NCBI GenBank assembly: GCA_050952465.1
Contig: JBMNKZ010000010.1
Coordinates: 1-38,284, forward strand
Reading direction: 5' to 3'
Length of the DNA stretch: 38,284 nt
From: DUPU01 sp050952465
GTDB taxonomy: Bacteria > Bacillota > Dehalobacteriia > Dehalobacteriales > Dehalobacteriaceae
Position 1 is the first letter of the stretch. The number at the start of each line of letters is the position of its first letter. The notes under the pieces are model-generated. The model did not search any database, was not told the origin of the DNA, and saw nothing but the letters and a program-made list of their open reading frames with translations. The position numbers and the translations under genes are program-made. Below, piece by piece: positions 23,135-31,900 of the stretch.

Positions 23135-23861
23135 TGTTTTTTCTCCGTAGGAAATGGTGCCAGGTATTCACATTTTTTAAGGCCGCCCGGGCCGCTCGCT
23201 GCTCGGCCTCTTTTTTGCTGCCGCCCTGGCCTTGGGCTAAAATATGTTCCCGATATTTCACCCCGGCCACAAAATTCTTTTTATGATCCGGGCCTGACTC
23301 ATCCAAAATGGTATAAGATACCCCGTCGTCATCATATTTTTGTACCAGTTCTTGAAGCATAGTTTTGTAATCACCAAAATCAGTGAAATCGAAGTTTTCC
23401 ACTGTTCGAGCAAGCTGGCCGATGAGAAACTTTTTTGCTGCCGGAAGGCCCAAGTCCAGGTAAATCGCCCCGGTCACTGCTTCAAAGGCATCCGCCAGGA
23501 CAGAATTTCTCTCCCGACCGCCGCTTAATTCTTCCCCCCGTCCCAGGAAAAGATATTTCCCCAGGTTCAGGGCTTTGGCCCGCTCTGCTAAAGAGGATTC
23601 GCAGACCACCGCTGCCCGCATCTTTGTAAGATCCCCTTCCGGTTTCTTGGGAAATTGCTGATACAAATACTCTCCCATAACCAAACCTAATACTGCGTCA
23701 CCCAAAAACTCCAGCCGCTGGTTATGGGACAATTTTTGTTTTCTGTGCTCAAAAACATAGGTGGGATGGATCAGTGCCTGGGCCAAAAGATCCGTGTTTT
23801 TCATGGGAGCCCCAAGTTCCTCCAGAATTTGCATTAATTCTTCGATTTTTTTTAGGTCCAT
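23127..23861 (-). CDS. rnc: Ribonuclease III
   Basis: The protein is 244 aa. The catalytic domain has NQRLEFLGDAVLGLVMGEYL (signature with the essential Glu and Asp), LTKMRAAVVCESSLAERAKA, and VLADAFEAVTGAIYLDLGLP with the second Asp/Glu pair. The C-terminal dsRNA-binding domain runs from about residue 165 (YKTMLQELVQKYDDDGVSYT ... GGSKKEAEQRAARAAL). It processes rRNA precursors and degrades double-stranded RNA. It lies between the repeats behind fabF and the radical SAM gene, with an 8-base overlap to the latter. The order fab genes then rnc is classical in Firmicutes. Confidence 0.95.
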   Translation of the reverse strand: MDLKKIEELMQILEELGAPMKNTDLLAQALIHPTYVFEHRKQKLSHNQRLEFLGDAVLGLVMGEYLYQQFPKKPEGDLTKMRAAVVCESSLAERAKALNLGKYLFLGRGEELSGGRERNSVLADAFEAVTGAIYLDLGLPAAKKFLIGQLARTVENFDFTDFGDYKTMLQELVQKYDDDGVSYTILDESGPDHKKNFVAGVKYREHILAQGQGGSKKEAEQRAARAALKNVNTWHHFLRRKNNE

Positions 23862-23883
23862 TAGTTTATCACTACTCCTTTCG

Positions 23884-24250
23884 TGACACAGGGGGACGGT
23901 GACACAGGGGGACGTTTTTGGTGTGTCATTTGTCCTATTTCTGTCCCCCGAGGGATACTGAAAAGTTAAATTTTATTCCAATTATTTATGGTTGTCATCC
24001 TAAGTGCCAGCGAAGGATCTATGTCTGACACAGGGGGACGTTTTCCTTGTGTCATTTCTGCTATTTCTGTCCCCCAAGGGATACTGAAAAGTTAAATTTT
24101 ATTCCAATTATTTATGGTTGTTATCCTGAACGTCAGCGAAGGATCTATGTCTTAATGAATTAAAGATTCTTCATTCCGCTCTGCGCATTCAGAATGACAA
24201 AAATGGCACTTTTTTAGTGGTTACCAAACGTCCCTGCTGATCCAGAATTG
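23884..24250. repeat. Cluster of interspersed repeats between fabF and rnc
   Basis: This region has no gene. It contains GACACAGGGGGACG units at 23885-23898, 23900-23914 and 24027-24040, with GTGTCATT partners at 23923 and 24049. A 104-base direct repeat (23923-24026 and 24049-24152) is present with about a dozen differences. The inverted arm AGATTCTTCATTCCGCTCTG...CAGAATGACA near 24165-24200 pairs with TGTTATCCTGAAC...GGATCT at 24118-24146. The GGATCT...TCATCCTGA family is widespread in bacterial genomes. Confidence 0.75.
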
Positions 24251-24283
24251 AATGACACAGGAAAAACGTCCCCCTGTGTCATT
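24251..24283. repeat. Perfect palindromic repeat next to the fabF stop
   Basis: AATGACACAGG (24251-24261) and CCTGTGTCATT (24273-24283) are an 11-bp perfect inverted repeat around AAAAACGTCCC. It lies just behind the fabF stop on the minus strand and may double as a 3' hairpin. Confidence 0.75.
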
Positions 24284-24288
24284 CTTCT

Positions 24289-25530
24289 CTAAAACTTCTT
24301 GAATGCTATTGTCGCGTTGTGGCCGCCAAATCCTAGGGAATTGGACAGGGCCACCTTTACTTCCCGCTCCCGGGCGGTGTTAGGCACATAGTCCAGGTCA
24401 CATTCTGGGTCGGGTGTTTCATAATTGATGGTGGGGGGAATTACGCCATTTTTAATGGCTAAACAGGAGGCAATGGCTTCCACCGCTCCCGCCGCCCCTA
24501 ACAGGTGACCGGTCACGGACTTGGTGGAGCTTACCGCCAATTTTTCCGCATGATCCCCAAACACCCGGCGGATGGCCATGGTTTCCCCTTTATCATTTAA
24601 GTCTGTAGAGGTACCGTGGGCATTAATGTAGTCCACATCCTCCGGCTTTAACCCAGCGTCTTTCAGGGCTTCTGACATGCACATGGCCGCCCCTTCCCCT
24701 TCCGGCGCAGGTGCCGTGATATGATGGGCATCCGCGGTGGATCCGTAACCCACAATCTCCGCATAAATCTTCGCCCCTCGTTTTTGGGCGTGTTCCAGGG
24801 ATTCCAGCACCAAAATCCCCGCTCCTTCACCCATGACAAAACCGTCCCGATTCTTATCAAAAGGCCGGCTGGCCTTGGTGGGTTCTTCATTTCTGGTGGA
24901 CAATGCCTTCATAGCACAGAAACCCGCTACCGACAAGGGGGTAATGGGTGCTTCCGTGCCCCCGGTAAAAATTATATCAGCCACACCCCGCTGGATGGCC
25001 TTAAAGGCATCCCCAATGGCATTAGTTCCTGAGGCACAGGCGGTAACGATGGTTTCATTAATCCCATAAGCCCTAAAGGCAATAGAAATATGCCCGGCAG
25101 CCATATTGCTAATCATCATGGGGACAAAGAAGGGACTGATCCGCCCCGGGCCCTTTTCCAAGAGGATCTGCTTCTGCTCCTCCATGGTGGCCACTCCGCC
25201 TATGCCGCTTCCCAGGATCACGCCGACCCGGTTCCCATCTTCTTTTTCTATATCCAATCCTGCATCTTCCACCGCCATTTTGGCCGCAGCCATGGCAAAC
25301 TGGCTGTACCGATCCATTCTCCGGGCTTCTTTCTTGTCCAGAAAAGCCGTAGGGTCAAAATCCTTCACCTGGCCGGCAATCCTGGTGGTATATCCGGTAG
25401 TATCAAAATAGGTAATCTCCCCAATGCCGGATTTCCCCTGAACTAAGGAATCCCAAAATGTTTCGATATTATTTCCTACCGGTGAGATCACACCCAGGCC
25501 GGTAATTACCACGCGTTTATTATTACTCAA
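24289..25530 (-). CDS. fabF: Beta-ketoacyl-ACP synthase II
   Basis: The protein is 413 aa, the usual FabF length. The catalytic triad is Cys165 (VTACASGTNAIG), His305 (NAHGTSTDLND) and His342 (KSVTGHLLGAAGAVEA). The C-terminus ends with NSLGFGGHNATIAFKKF, as in KAS II. It condenses malonyl-ACP with acyl-ACP to elongate fatty acids. It is in the fab operon but is separated from the reductase gene upstream by about 125 bases of palindromic repeats and from rnc by a further 430 bases, so it may also have its own transcript. The start ATG is preceded by AAGGAGGCATTAAG. Confidence 0.97.
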   Translation of the reverse strand: MSNNKRVVITGLGVISPVGNNIETFWDSLVQGKSGIGEITYFDTTGYTTRIAGQVKDFDPTAFLDKKEARRMDRYSQFAMAAAKMAVEDAGLDIEKEDGNRVGVILGSGIGGVATMEEQKQILLEKGPGRISPFFVPMMISNMAAGHISIAFRAYGINETIVTACASGTNAIGDAFKAIQRGVADIIFTGGTEAPITPLSVAGFCAMKALSTRNEEPTKASRPFDKNRDGFVMGEGAGILVLESLEHAQKRGAKIYAEIVGYGSTADAHHITAPAPEGEGAAMCMSEALKDAGLKPEDVDYINAHGTSTDLNDKGETMAIRRVFGDHAEKLAVSSTKSVTGHLLGAAGAVEAIASCLAIKNGVIPPTINYETPDPECDLDYVPNTAREREVKVALSNSLGFGGHNATIAFKKF

Positions 25531-25548
25531 AACTTAATGCCTCCTTTG

Positions 25549-25653
25549 TAACACAGGAGAACCGTCCCCCTGTGTCATTCTGTTCTTTTAATGTTCTTTC
25601 AAATGACACAGGAAAAACGTCCCCCTGTGTCATCCGTCCCCCTGTGTCATTCG
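25549..25653. repeat. Interspersed palindromic repeats between fabF and the reductase gene
   Basis: Three GTCCCCCTGTGTCAT arms are present (about 25564-25578, 25619-25633, 25636-25651), with inverted partners ACACAGGAGAACC (25551-25563) and AAATGACACAGG (25600-25611). This is the same repeat family as at 24251-24283. The repeats sit between two co-oriented genes of one pathway. Confidence 0.75.
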
Positions 25654-25654
25654 G

Positions 25655-26614
25655 CTACCTTGGGATTTCTGGTAAGGCAGCCAACTCCCCTTTGATATTT
25701 TCAATAATCTTTTTCACAGGCAGGATTTCTGTAATCCTTTCCACTTCTTCCCCGCAAAAAACCATACCCTCATCTACCGGCCCCTTTTGAGCCTTATCCA
25801 AAACGTCAAGAATGCAAAAATTCCGGGCACATTTCTTAAGACAAGCATTACATTTTTTGGGGGTTAAATCTTCATTGTTAAAAACCCGCTCTGTAAATGG
25901 GTTTTTTAAGCCTCGCCCTGGCATGCCTACCGGGCTTTGGACTAATACCACATCTTCCCGCTTCGCCTTCAAGTACATTTCCTTAAAGGCCTGGCAGGCA
26001 TTGGACTCCTCGCTTGCGGCAAACCTGGTGGCCATTTGCACCCCATCCGCCCCCCAGCGAAAAGCCTCGTAAATATCTCTTCCGTCCATGATGCCTCCCG
26101 CGGCAATTATCGGAATGTCCACAGCCTTCCTCACTTCGGGCACGATTTCTTTGACCGGCCGGTCGGTACCTAAATGGCCTCCGGCCTCTTTTCCTTCCAC
26201 CACTACGGCAGAAGCACCCATTTTTTCAACCATGGAAGCAAGTTTCGCGGAAGACACAATGGGAACGATAGGTGTTTGGGCATCCTTCCCCCATTTATAC
26301 ATATCGCGGGCAACTCCTGCTCCGGATATGACCAAATCGATGCCTTCATCCAAAGCGGTCTTCACTAAAAGGGCAAAATCCCGGACGGCAAATAAAACAT
26401 TAATGCCAATGATTCCTTTGGACAGCTTCCTAGCCGTCCTAATTTCCTGTATTAACTCTCCCGGAGACATCCCGGTAGCGGCAATGATGCCGATTCCGCC
26501 CTCATTAGCCACAGCTGCCGCGAGCCGTGATGTTGAAATCCGTGTAGCCATACCCCCTTGAATTATAGGCAACTTGGCCACTAATTTATCTATAATCAGT
26601 GCAGGCAATTGCAT
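25655..26614 (-). CDS. FMN-dependent nitronate monooxygenase / FabK-like enoyl reductase paralogue
   Basis: The protein is 319 aa with a TIM-barrel FMN fold. Motifs are LPIIQGGMATRIS (N-terminal), VISGAGVARD, VVEGKEAGGHLGT with the conserved His147, PIIAAGGIMDGRDIYEAFRW and GVQMATRFAASEES. The C-terminus has a cysteine cluster C255-x2-C258-x3-C262-x4-C267 that FabK at 28869-29792 lacks. It is either a nitronate monooxygenase (2-nitropropane dioxygenase family) or a second enoyl-ACP reductase. Its place between acpP and fabF argues for a link to lipid metabolism, but the Cys cluster suggests an additional cofactor. A terminator lies upstream, so it may have its own promoter in 26615-26720. Confidence 0.8.
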   Translation of the reverse strand: MQLPALIIDKLVAKLPIIQGGMATRISTSRLAAAVANEGGIGIIAATGMSPGELIQEIRTARKLSKGIIGINVLFAVRDFALLVKTALDEGIDLVISGAGVARDMYKWGKDAQTPIVPIVSSAKLASMVEKMGASAVVVEGKEAGGHLGTDRPVKEIVPEVRKAVDIPIIAAGGIMDGRDIYEAFRWGADGVQMATRFAASEESNACQAFKEMYLKAKREDVVLVQSPVGMPGRGLKNPFTERVFNNEDLTPKKCNACLKKCARNFCILDVLDKAQKGPVDEGMVFCGEEVERITEILPVKKIIENIKGELAALPEIPR

Positions 26615-26721
26615 TTTTATCCCCCAATCCTGATACAGCTAACTATTTATGAACTATTGACTAATTTTATTATTGTCATCCTGAACGATTAGAGAAGGTG
26701 CAAAAATAATATTTTTGAAAA

Positions 26722-26746
26722 ATCCCCGTAGTGGAGCTACGGGGAT
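26722..26746 (-). terminator. Intrinsic terminator behind acpP
   Basis: ATCCCCGTAG and CTACGGGGAT form a perfect 10-bp stem with a five-base loop. On the minus strand a short T-run follows. It lies 67 bases behind the acpP stop and should end or attenuate the fapR-to-acpP transcript before the downstream reductase and fabF genes. Confidence 0.75.
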
Positions 26747-26812
26747 CTTTATTGACTTAATTGCAAAATTGCTAATTACTTAATTACTAAACTTAATTCT
26801 TAAGCTTTTAGC

Positions 26813-27046
26813 TTATTTCTGCTTATCCTTAACGTACTCTACGGCAGCACCAACTGTGGTTAGTTTTTCTGCATCCTCATCGGGTATTTCGATATCGAAT
26901 TCCTCTTCGAGTGCCATAATAAGTTCAACCACATCAAGGGAGTCAGCATCTAGATCTTTAAATGAAGTCTCCAAAGTCACCTGATCCTCGTCATCAACAC
27001 CAAGTTGATCAACAACGATTTGTTTAATTTTTTCAAATACGGACAC
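26813..27046 (-). CDS. acpP: Acyl carrier protein
   Basis: The protein is 77 aa from a GTG at 27046, preceded by GGGGGGTGAAATTA; a GTG three codons upstream (27055) would overlap the ribosome binding site. The sequence contains DLDADSLDVVELIMALEEEF with the phosphopantetheine-attachment Ser36. It is very acidic, as expected. It carries acyl intermediates for every enzyme encoded around it. The intrinsic terminator at 26722-26746 follows. The gap to fabG is about 100 bases. Confidence 0.97.
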   Translation of the reverse strand: MSVFEKIKQIVVDQLGVDDEDQVTLETSFKDLDADSLDVVELIMALEEEFDIEIPDEDAEKLTTVGAAVEYVKDKQK

Positions 27047-27147
27047 TAATTTCACCCCCCTTCATGAAATATGAAATTTTAATAGATAAAGCTGCTTTTC
27101 ATTTCTCATTAAGTATTGTGAAAAATTTAATTTTACACCTGTAAATA

Positions 27148-27918
27148 TTAATCCATAACCATTCCGCCGTCAACAGGGATGGTCTGTCCGGTGATATAGG
27201 CCGCTTTATCAGAAACCAGGAACCCCACAAGGTTTGCCACATCTTCCGGCTGTCCCAGCCTTTCTAAGGGAATTTGTTTCACCAGATTCTCCCGGGCATT
27301 TTCCGGCAGCACCTCTGTCATCTTTGTTTCAATAAAACCGGGGGCGACAGCATTTACATTGATATTTCTCGGGGCCAATTCCCGGGCCAGGGACTTGGTA
27401 AGTCCGATAATCCCAGCTTTACTGGCTGCGTAGTTGACCTGTCCGGCATTTCCCATCAGGCCTACCACCGAGGCCACATTGACGATTTTCCCGTACCTTT
27501 GCTTCATCATCTGCTTGACCACGGCTTTGCAGCAGTTAAAGGTACCCTTGAGGTTTACATCAATGACAGCGTCCCAGTCCTCTTCCTTCATGCGCATGAG
27601 CAGGGTATCCCGGGTGATCCCGGCATTATTAACGAGAATATCTACCCGGCCGAAATGCCCAACTACTTCCTGAACCATGGCCTCTGCTTCCTGAAGATCC
27701 GCCACGTTGCCTTTAACGGCAATTGCCTCCCCACCGGCTGCTTTGATTTCTGCCACTAATTCTTCTGCTTGTTCCCTATTTTGGTCAAAATCAACGTAAT
27801 TTACTCCTACCTGGCAGCCCATATGTACTAATTCCCAGACAATGGCTTTCCCAATTCCCCGAGAGCCGCCGGTGACCAAGGCCACTCTCACGGCAGCCGC
27901 CTTTTCCTCTAAACCCAT
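27148..27918 (-). CDS. fabG: 3-oxoacyl-ACP reductase
   Basis: The protein is 256 aa from the ATG at 27918, which has AAAGGAG ten bases upstream and begins one base behind the fabD stop. It is a short-chain dehydrogenase: NADPH loop TGGSRGIGKA (residues 17-26), NNAG (97-100), catalytic Ser150, Tyr163 and Lys167 (VNYAASKAG). It reduces 3-oxoacyl-ACP. A GTG three codons earlier is too close to the ribosome binding site. The C-terminus ends GQTIPVDGGMVMD, typical of FabG. Confidence 0.96.
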   Translation of the reverse strand: MGLEEKAAAVRVALVTGGSRGIGKAIVWELVHMGCQVGVNYVDFDQNREQAEELVAEIKAAGGEAIAVKGNVADLQEAEAMVQEVVGHFGRVDILVNNAGITRDTLLMRMKEEDWDAVIDVNLKGTFNCCKAVVKQMMKQRYGKIVNVASVVGLMGNAGQVNYAASKAGIIGLTKSLARELAPRNINVNAVAPGFIETKMTEVLPENARENLVKQIPLERLGQPEDVANLVGFLVSDKAAYITGQTIPVDGGMVMD

Positions 27919-27919
27919 T

Positions 27920-28867
27920 TTAGACACACTCCTTTAAAAGTGCAAGTGAATTTTCCAGAGATGCCAAATCTTCTACATTGAGAATTTTAACTTCTTTTAC
28001 GATTTTCTTGATTAACCCCGAAAGCACCCGGCCGGGGCCCACTTCCACAAAAGTATCTACTCCGGCATCCGCCAAAGTACGAATGGAATCTTCCCATAAC
28101 ACAGGGCTATTCACCTGGTTGGTGAGAGCCTCCACGATGTCAGCCTTGGCACTGATGAACTTGGCATGGACATTGGCCACTACAGGAATTTGAGCATCAT
28201 TTACCTGGGCGTTTTTCAGGCGTTCCCCCATGGCTTCCCGGGCGGGCGCCAGCAAACTGGAATGAAAGGGGCCGCTCACGGAAAGCATTACCGCCCGTTT
28301 CGCTCCCATCCCTTTGGCCATAGACACGGCTTTTTCCACCGCTGGGGTATTCCCGGCAATCACTACCTGTCCCGGGCAATTGAAGTTGGCCGGTTCCACC
28401 ACGCCCAATCCTTCAGCACCCGCTGCCTTGCAAAGTTCTTGAATTTTTTCGGTGGTCATCCCTAATACCGCCGCCATGGTTCCTTCTCCCGCCGGTACCG
28501 CCTGGGTCATGGCTTCCCCGCGAAACCGCACCAGCTTTAGGGCATCCTGATAATTAAGGGCACCCGCGGCCACCAGGGCGGAATATTCCCCCAGACTGTG
28601 CCCGGCCACGAAATCCGCTTTAATACCGTGTTCCGTGAGAGCCCGTAAACAAGCAATGCTGGTGGCAAGAAGGGCCGGCTGGGTATTATATGTAATTTTT
28701 AATTCTTCCTCGGGCCCCTCCCAGCAAAGTTTTGTAAGAGGAAAACCTAAAGCCTCATCAGCTTCTTCAAATGCGGCCCTAGCCTGAGGAAATTTCTCAG
28801 CCAGTTCCCGGCCCATGCCCACATACTGGGATCCCTGGCCGGGAAAAACAAAAGCAATTTTACTCAT
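27920..28867 (-). CDS. fabD: Malonyl-CoA:ACP transacylase
   Basis: The protein is 315 aa. It shows FPGQGSQYVGMGREL at the N-terminus, the nucleophile motif GHSLGEYSAL with Ser91, and the catalytic His203 in SGPFHSSLL. It transfers malonyl groups from CoA to ACP. It starts one base behind the fabK stop and ends just before fabG, so it is tightly coupled. Confidence 0.97.
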   Translation of the reverse strand: MSKIAFVFPGQGSQYVGMGRELAEKFPQARAAFEEADEALGFPLTKLCWEGPEEELKITYNTQPALLATSIACLRALTEHGIKADFVAGHSLGEYSALVAAGALNYQDALKLVRFRGEAMTQAVPAGEGTMAAVLGMTTEKIQELCKAAGAEGLGVVEPANFNCPGQVVIAGNTPAVEKAVSMAKGMGAKRAVMLSVSGPFHSSLLAPAREAMGERLKNAQVNDAQIPVVANVHAKFISAKADIVEALTNQVNSPVLWEDSIRTLADAGVDTFVEVGPGRVLSGLIKKIVKEVKILNVEDLASLENSLALLKECV

Positions 28868-28868
28868 A

Positions 28869-29792
28869 TCATTCTCCTATCACACGTTTTGCTTCACTTA
28901 TAATTTCATTTATAATTTCGGCGGCCGGCTGGATTTTGGTTATGGCGGCCGCAATTTGACCTGACATCACGGAGCCCATGTCCACGTCCCCGTACACCAC
29001 TGCCGCTCTTAAACGGCCGGTGCCCAGTTTTTCCAAATCTTCCGGGGAAACCTGCTCCTTGGTTAATCTTTCGAATTCCTTGGTCAGTTTATTCTTAAGT
29101 ACCCGGACATAGTGCCCTTCATAACCGGTTAAAACCGTATCCCGATCTTTGGCCTTGATGATGGCTTGTTTATAATTGTCATGAGCCGTACATTCCGTGG
29201 CACATATAAAGCGAGTCCCGATTTGCACCCCCTGGGCACCTAGGGCTAAAGCTGCGGCAAATCCCCGCCCGTCATAAATTCCCCCGGCGGCAATTACGGG
29301 AACCTGTACAGCATCCACAACCTGAGGCACCAAGACAAAGGTAGTTAAATCCCCTACATGTCCCCCGCATTCCATACCCTCGGCAATCAAAGCGTCGGCG
29401 CCTGCCCGCTCCAATCTTTTGGCGAGAACCGGTGAAGCAACCACCGGAATCACCTTAGTGCCGTTTTCTTTCAGAAGCGGAATGTGTTTTCCGGGATTTC
29501 CTGCTCCGGTGGTGACCACTGGTACCTTTTCTTCCAGCACAACTTTTATAATTTCTTCGATATAGGGGGAGAGATAATAGACATTAACGCCGAAAGGCTT
29601 ATCTGTAGTCTCCCGGACTTTTTGGATTTCTCTTCTCACAATCTCCGGAGGAGCATTTCCCGCAGCTACGATCCCTAAACCACCGGCTTTTGAGACCGCT
29701 GCCGCTAATTCTCCCGTTGAAACCCAGGCCATTCCCCCCTGGATAATGGGATATTTTATATCTAGCAAGGAGCAAATCTTAGTCTCTAACAT
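28869..29792 (-). CDS. fabK: Enoyl-ACP reductase (FMN-dependent, FabK type)
   Basis: The protein is 307 aa. FMN TIM-barrel motifs are KYPIIQGGMAWVSTGELAAA, VVTTGAGNPGKHI, EGMECGGHVGDLTT (His144 region), PVIAAGGIYDGRGFAAALAL and GVQIGTRFICATECTAH. It follows fabH by 13 bases and overlaps the fabD ribosome binding region, as in other FabK operons of Firmicutes. FabK reduces enoyl-ACP and replaces FabI; no fabI or fabL gene is in the window. The C-terminal Cys cluster of the paralogue at 25655-26614 is absent. Confidence 0.93.
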   Translation of the reverse strand: MLETKICSLLDIKYPIIQGGMAWVSTGELAAAVSKAGGLGIVAAGNAPPEIVRREIQKVRETTDKPFGVNVYYLSPYIEEIIKVVLEEKVPVVTTGAGNPGKHIPLLKENGTKVIPVVASPVLAKRLERAGADALIAEGMECGGHVGDLTTFVLVPQVVDAVQVPVIAAGGIYDGRGFAAALALGAQGVQIGTRFICATECTAHDNYKQAIIKAKDRDTVLTGYEGHYVRVLKNKLTKEFERLTKEQVSPEDLEKLGTGRLRAAVVYGDVDMGSVMSGQIAAAITKIQPAAEIINEIISEAKRVIGE

Positions 29793-29805
29793 ATTTCACC
29801 TCCGA

Positions 29806-30795
29806 TTACCTATTCCACTCAACCACTGCTGCACCCCAGGTGAGTCCTGCGCCAAAACCTACCAAGACCAAAACATCACCTTTGGTGAGCCGGTTTTCCC
29901 GGTAGAGTTCATCTAAAGCCACCGGGATGGAGGCACTGGACATATTACCGTACTTATCCAAATTAACAAAAGCTTTTTCCATAGGAAGATCTAATCGCCG
30001 CATGGCTGCATCCACAATGCGGATATTGGCCTGATGGGGAACCACAAAATCCACCTGTTCCTTAGTGATACCCGCTTTTTCCAGGGCTTTTACGGCAGCC
30101 TCACCCATTACTCTTACGGCAAATTTAAACACTTCATTACCGCTCATATACATATAATGCATGCCCTGGGCAATGGTTTCGGCACTAGCCGGAAAGCGCG
30201 CTCCCCCTGCTTTAACATTCAGAAGTTCTCCCCCGGAGCCGTCTGCCCCCATGTGGAATGATAAAAACCCGCCTTTTTCCACCGGTTTTAAAACCGCTGC
30301 CCCGGCACCGTCTCCGAAGAGAATGCAGGTATTCCGATCCTGCCAGTTAACCACCCGGCTTAAAGTCTCCGCCCCAACCACCAGCACATTTTCATAAATT
30401 CCGCTGGCAATAAACTGGGCCCCTACAGCTAAACCATAGATAAACCCGGAACAGGCTGCTTCTAAATCGAAGGCCGCACACCCTTTGACACCCAGCTTAT
30501 CCTGGAGCATACAGGCTGTGGCCGGAAAGAGCATATCCGGCGTGCAGGTAGCCACAATAATTAAATCTAATTCCTGGGCCTCCATTCCGGCATCATCTAA
30601 AGCCTTTTTGGCCGCCTCATAAGCTAAATCCGAGGTGGACTGGTCATCTGCCGCAATATGCCGGGTTGATATCCCCGTCCTTGATACAATCCATTCATTA
30701 TTGGTATCTACCATCCGCTCTAAATCGGCATTGGTGAGAACTCGCTCCGGTACATATGAGCCTAATCCGGCAATGCCCACGGATCTTAATTCCAT
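29806..30795 (-). CDS. fabH: Beta-ketoacyl-ACP synthase III
   Basis: The protein is 329 aa. The catalytic residues are Cys115 (LEAACSGFIYGL), His254 (VVPHQANIRI) and Asn284 (KYGNMSSASIP). It starts fatty acid synthesis by condensing an acyl-CoA with malonyl-ACP. It begins three bases behind plsX. No second synthase III gene is present nearby. Confidence 0.97.
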   Translation of the reverse strand: MELRSVGIAGLGSYVPERVLTNADLERMVDTNNEWIVSRTGISTRHIAADDQSTSDLAYEAAKKALDDAGMEAQELDLIIVATCTPDMLFPATACMLQDKLGVKGCAAFDLEAACSGFIYGLAVGAQFIASGIYENVLVVGAETLSRVVNWQDRNTCILFGDGAGAAVLKPVEKGGFLSFHMGADGSGGELLNVKAGGARFPASAETIAQGMHYMYMSGNEVFKFAVRVMGEAAVKALEKAGITKEQVDFVVPHQANIRIVDAAMRRLDLPMEKAFVNLDKYGNMSSASIPVALDELYRENRLTKGDVLVLVGFGAGLTWGAAVVEWNR

Positions 30796-30798
30796 AAT

Positions 30799-31800
30799 TT
30801 AATTACCACCTTCCCCGTGGATTGATGTTTCCACTTGTTCGATAAATCGTCCTGCCACACATTCCCGGGCCACCCGTACCGCATTGTGAATCGCTCGGGC
30901 TTTGGAGCTCCCGTGGCAGATAATGCTCACGCCCTTAACCCCTAGTAATGGGGCGCCGCCTACTTCGGCATAATCCATCATTTTTTTGATATTCTTTAAA
31001 CCGGGCATGAGGAGTGCTGCTCCTAGCTTTCCTCGTAAGTCCTTGGTAAATTCCTGTTTTAAGAGAGTAAATAATGCCTGGCCTAAACCTTCAGACAGTT
31101 TCAGAACCACATTTCCCACAAAACCGTCACAAACCACCACATCATAATCTCCGGCGGGAATATCCCTCCCTTCGATGTTTCCGATGAAGTTCAGGTCGGC
31201 ATTTTTTAATAGCTGATGGGCTTCCACCACCAGCTCATTGCCCTTGGCTTCTTCTGTCCCGTTGGATAAAAGGGCAACCCTGGGGTTATTGATTTTGAGG
31301 ATTACTTCGGCATAGGTTTTTCCCATCAGGGCAAACTGGACTAGCTGCTTTGGTTCAATATTGGTGTTAGCCCCAATATCTAGAATAACTTTTCCCCCTT
31401 TTAAGGTAGGATATACCGTGGAAATGGCCGGCCGGTCAATCCCTTTGATCCGCTTCAAAAGGAGTGTCGCGGTCGCCATCTGGGCTGCTGTGCTTCCGGC
31501 AGAGACCACTGCATCCGCTAAGGCGTCTTTCACCAGCTGGGTAGCAACCCAAATGGAGGAATCCCGTTTTTTCCTCAAGTTTTCTACAGATTCGTCCATT
31601 TCCATCACTTCTGATGCATGATGTATTCTTATATTGGGGGGCATTTCCGAAACATTTTTTCGTAACGACTCTTGCACTACCGATTCTTGACCCACTAATA
31701 TCAGCTCTGTATCGGGATAAGCCTTAGCCGCGTCTATTGCCCCTTTTATTATTTCCTCCGGAGCATGATCTCCCCCCATGGCATCTATGGCAATTTTCAT
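30799..31800 (-). CDS. plsX: Phosphate acyltransferase
   Basis: The protein is 333 aa. The N-terminus MKIAIDAMGGDHAPEEIIKG is diagnostic. DAVVSAGSTAAQMA, LDIGANTN, VALLSNGTEEAKGNEL and VCDGFVGNVVLKLSEG follow. It makes acyl-phosphate from acyl-ACP for phospholipid synthesis at the membrane. It lies between fapR and fabH, the standard order. The gap to fapR is about 100 bases and contains no rpmF gene. Confidence 0.97.
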   Translation of the reverse strand: MKIAIDAMGGDHAPEEIIKGAIDAAKAYPDTELILVGQESVVQESLRKNVSEMPPNIRIHHASEVMEMDESVENLRKKRDSSIWVATQLVKDALADAVVSAGSTAAQMATATLLLKRIKGIDRPAISTVYPTLKGGKVILDIGANTNIEPKQLVQFALMGKTYAEVILKINNPRVALLSNGTEEAKGNELVVEAHQLLKNADLNFIGNIEGRDIPAGDYDVVVCDGFVGNVVLKLSEGLGQALFTLLKQEFTKDLRGKLGAALLMPGLKNIKKMMDYAEVGGAPLLGVKGVSIICHGSSKARAIHNAVRVARECVAGRFIEQVETSIHGEGGN

Positions 31801-31900
31801 GATTTCCCCAAAGCCTCCTTAAATGGAACCATCAAAAATGAAATCGAAATGATAAAACCCAATTTTTTCAGTGATTTCCTTAAAACTCAAAAATAAAAAA

